A DNA stretch of 64,000 nt from NCBI GenBank assembly GCA_048498555.1, contig JBEHXT010000016.1, positions 1 through 64,000 of the forward strand. The letters are read 5' to 3'. The DNA is from Danxiaibacter sp048498555. GTDB taxonomy: Bacteria; Bacteroidota; Bacteroidia; Chitinophagales; Chitinophagaceae. The notes beneath the pieces were generated by a model. That model did no database searches, had not been told where the DNA came from, and saw only the letters and a program-made list of their open reading frames with translations. A program made the translations under genes and the position numbers. Positions 61,943 to 64,000 of the stretch are shown piece by piece; position 1 is the first letter of the stretch; every line of letters begins with the position of its first letter.

Positions 61943-63329
61943 GCCTTTTGATATGAATACCCGACTGACTGAAGAAATATCAGCGACAAGTACAGAGCAG
62001 CTAAGGTTTAAACCCATTACGATTCAACAGCTGTTGCAAATGCAGGATTTAGTAATTCCTGTATATCAACGGCCCTATAAATGGAAGACTGATCATATGC
62101 TGCAGCTGATAGAAGATATCGACACTTTCAAAAGAAAATCGGCCTATAGGTTAGGCACGTTGGTGATTCACAAGGAAGAAAGCGAAGATGAACTAAATAT
62201 TGTGGACGGACAACAAAGAACCATCAGTTGTGTGTTGTTGTTCAAAGCCATACAATCAACCGTAACTATTGAAGACCCTCATTTAAAAAGGGAATTGAAT
62301 GCAATAGAAAAAAAACTGATTGATTTTAAATTTAACAATAAGACCTCTGTCTATAACATACAGCAAAACTACCAGGAAGCTCGCCGGGCTGTGGCTAGTT
62401 GCGATGAAGATTTTGTTCGTTTTTTCATCAACCATTGCGAGTTAATTTATTTTGAGATTGGTAACATCAGCGAGGCTTTTCAATTTTTTGATTCGCAAAA
62501 TGCTCGTGGTAAAGACTTGGATCCACATGACCTGCTCAAAGCTTTTCATTTAAGAGAATATAGTGAGGAGGATGAGAAGTACAAACTTGATAGTGTAACC
62601 GTGTGGGAGCAATACCAAACAAAAGATTTAGCTAAGTTATTTTCCGAATATCTGTTCCGCATTCGTTCGTGGTCTCGCAGTAGTTCAGCCCTATTCTTTG
62701 ATAAAAGCAAGATTCCATTATTCAAGGGGGTAAGCCTCGGGAAAATAGGTAACTATAAGTATGCAGATGCTTTAAGAATACTCCATCACTTTACCGATGA
62801 GTACAACAAAAGTTATCACCGGCAAATTGATTTGGGCAAAAAGCCTTATCCATTTCAATTGGATGCCCCGATTATTAATGGTCGACGCTTTTTTGAAATG
62901 ATCGGCTATTACAAAGAGATATTCGAAATAGCTGCCAAAAACATCCAAAATGATCACGTACTAAATGATATGTCTAAAGACATACTCAGGGCGATCAGAA
63001 AATACGATGGCTGGACTCGTATCGGCGACACATTCGTACGCACATTGTTTGAGTGTGCACTGGTTTTTTATGTTGACAAATTTGGGCACAATCAGATCAA
63101 CCAGGCTATCGAAAAAATATTTGCTTGGGCGTACCGGTTAAGGTTTGAATATTATGCTATCCAGTTTGTGAGTGTGGATAATTATGTGCTGCAACACAAT
63201 CTATTCTTGGACTTTAAGAACAGTTACAGTCCGAGGGAAGCACTCTCCCGCTCAGTTGATTACAATTTCAGGATGCAGCGGGAAATAAAGCCATTGAAAA
63301 AAATTTTGCAAAACCTTTATTACCTCTAG
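61935..63329 (+). CDS. DUF262 protein, first of two
   Basis: A 464-residue DUF262 (GmrS/ParB-like) protein. The family motifs IPVYQRPYKW (residues 41-50) and IVDGQQRTISC (89-99) are intact; later FQFFDSQNARGKDLDPHDLLKAFHLRE is the second conserved block. I see no DUF1524 HNH motif at its C-terminus, which is helical with Tyr-rich segments. DUF262 proteins hydrolyse nucleotides and take part in type IV restriction (GmrSD) and other defence. ATGs at 61935 and 61953 are possible starts. It overlaps the methylase by eight bases and ends three bases before the next DUF262 gene. Confidence 0.88.
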   Translation: MPKPFDMNTRLTEEISATSTEQLRFKPITIQQLLQMQDLVIPVYQRPYKWKTDHMLQLIEDIDTFKRKSAYRLGTLVIHKEESEDELNIVDGQQRTISCVLLFKAIQSTVTIEDPHLKRELNAIEKKLIDFKFNNKTSVYNIQQNYQEARRAVASCDEDFVRFFINHCELIYFEIGNISEAFQFFDSQNARGKDLDPHDLLKAFHLREYSEEDEKYKLDSVTVWEQYQTKDLAKLFSEYLFRIRSWSRSSSALFFDKSKIPLFKGVSLGKIGNYKYADALRILHHFTDEYNKSYHRQIDLGKKPYPFQLDAPIINGRRFFEMIGYYKEIFEIAAKNIQNDHVLNDMSKDILRAIRKYDGWTRIGDTFVRTLFECALVFYVDKFGHNQINQAIEKIFAWAYRLRFEYYAIQFVSVDNYVLQHNLFLDFKNSYSPREALSRSVDYNFRMQREIKPLKKILQNLYYL

Positions 63330-63332
63330 AAC

Positions 63333-64000
63333 ATGGCGCACGACGTTCAAGATTACAATATCAGAAATCTTTTCACCTCCGACCACTACCGCATTCCCAT
63401 TTATCAGAGAAATTACGCCTGGGGAAAAAACGAAATATCACAGTTAATACAGGATATTTTGGATTACATTCCCGAACAAAGAAATTATTATATCGGTACG
63501 CTGGTGGTGTATCGTCAACAGAAGGATAAAAACCTGTATTTTGATACCATTGATGGTCAGCAACGACTTACTACTATTTCAATTTTGTTATCAGTACTAA
63601 AAAATGAATATCAGCAAGCTCCTTGGTTCAAAACGAAAATACTACAATTTGAAAGCAGGCCGCTTTCTCAAAATGCAATGGACTTCGCCTATGCCGGATT
63701 CTTTAACGGCAATAAAGAATATCATTCCGCCATTAAAGAAGCATACGACCATATACAGCAAGAGCTACCGGTAAAACTGCGAGATACCGGTACCGACATT
63801 GAGGACTTTGTTGATTACTTGTCGGACTATGTAACCATTTTACGGGTTGAAGTACCACACGACACTGACCTGAATCATTATTTCGAGATAATGAATAACA
63901 GGGGAGAACAATTGGAAAAACATGAAGTCGTAAAATCTTTATTGCTTGATGCGCTGTATGATGAAGAAGATGAAGATAATGAAGATGTACAGAAATTATT
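63333..64000 (+). CDS. DUF262 protein, second of two (cut by the window end)
   Basis: An open frame from ATG 63333 to the window edge, 222 codons so far. MAHDVQDYNIRNLFTSDH is followed by YRIPIYQRNYAWGKNEI and DTIDGQQRLTTISILLSVL, the canonical DUF262 motifs, then EIMNNRGEQLEKHEVVKSLLLDAL. It is closer to the classical GmrS form (QRLTT) than the gene before it, whose motif reads QRTIS. The C-terminal DUF1524 nuclease, if present, lies beyond this window. Only three bases separate it from the first copy, so they are made together. Confidence 0.9.
   Translation, partial: MAHDVQDYNIRNLFTSDHYRIPIYQRNYAWGKNEISQLIQDILDYIPEQRNYYIGTLVVYRQQKDKNLYFDTIDGQQRLTTISILLSVLKNEYQQAPWFKTKILQFESRPLSQNAMDFAYAGFFNGNKEYHSAIKEAYDHIQQELPVKLRDTGTDIEDFVDYLSDYVTILRVEVPHDTDLNHYFEIMNNRGEQLEKHEVVKSLLLDALYDEEDEDNEDVQKL

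Overview
The window looks like a chromosomal segment from a member of the Bacteroidota, most likely Chitinophagaceae or a close relative (inference). Signs are promoters of the TAnnTTTG type with little Shine-Dalgarno, a three-gene sdhCAB block, an arginine cluster with the transcarbamylase of the N-acyl-ornithine type, SusD-style lipoprotein signals, and many short AT-rich word repeats between genes. There are no rRNA genes, insertion sequences or CRISPR arrays. One tRNA-Leu lies at the left edge.

Layout. 0-5 kb: tRNA-Leu(GAG), a long intergenic stretch with a possible small RNA, a cupin/JmjC-like oxygenase, a YciO protein, RNase HII and heme A synthase. 5.3-16.3 kb: the arginine biosynthesis cluster (GNAT acyltransferase, argG, cupin, kinase-like phosphotransferase, argC, four-helix-bundle protein, argD, argF', argB, argE-like, argH). 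It is preceded by a leader that encodes a 20-residue peptide with four Arg codons near its end, a candidate arginine attenuator. 16.3-20.7 kb: a PAS/HisKA protein without ATPase domain and sdhC-sdhA-sdhB on the minus strand. 21-26.5 kb: a small secreted protein, a HAD hydrolase, an XRE-cupin regulator, an SGNH esterase, a potassium channel and a Ca2+/H+ antiporter. 26.5-30.5 kb: four paralogous lipoproteins in tandem with one near-perfect promoter upstream and duplicated terminators. 30.8-35.8 kb: an M4 peptidase, a small operon ending in a sensor kinase, and a second kinase with a receiver-only regulator. 36.2-44.7 kb: recD-recC-recB. 44.7-52 kb: patatin-like phospholipase, S41 peptidase, a nucleotidyltransferase pair that could be a toxin-antitoxin module, and a GH140-type glycosidase.

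52-64 kb is a defence island: a DUF2075 ATPase with a PD-(D/E)XK-like N-terminus, an XRE regulator broken by a one-base shift, a SNF2 helicase, a large beta-class adenine methyltransferase whose target-recognition section has a different base composition from its flanks, and two consecutive DUF262 proteins, the second running off the window. The ATPase/helicase/methylase set resembles what I recall as the Hma system (helicase, methylase, ATPase); the DUF262 pair and a shared promoter-like element repeated upstream of three genes are extra. This island, the arginine leader, and the four-lipoprotein array are the parts most worth a second look. All identifications come from reading motifs and remembered family sequences; no database search was run.
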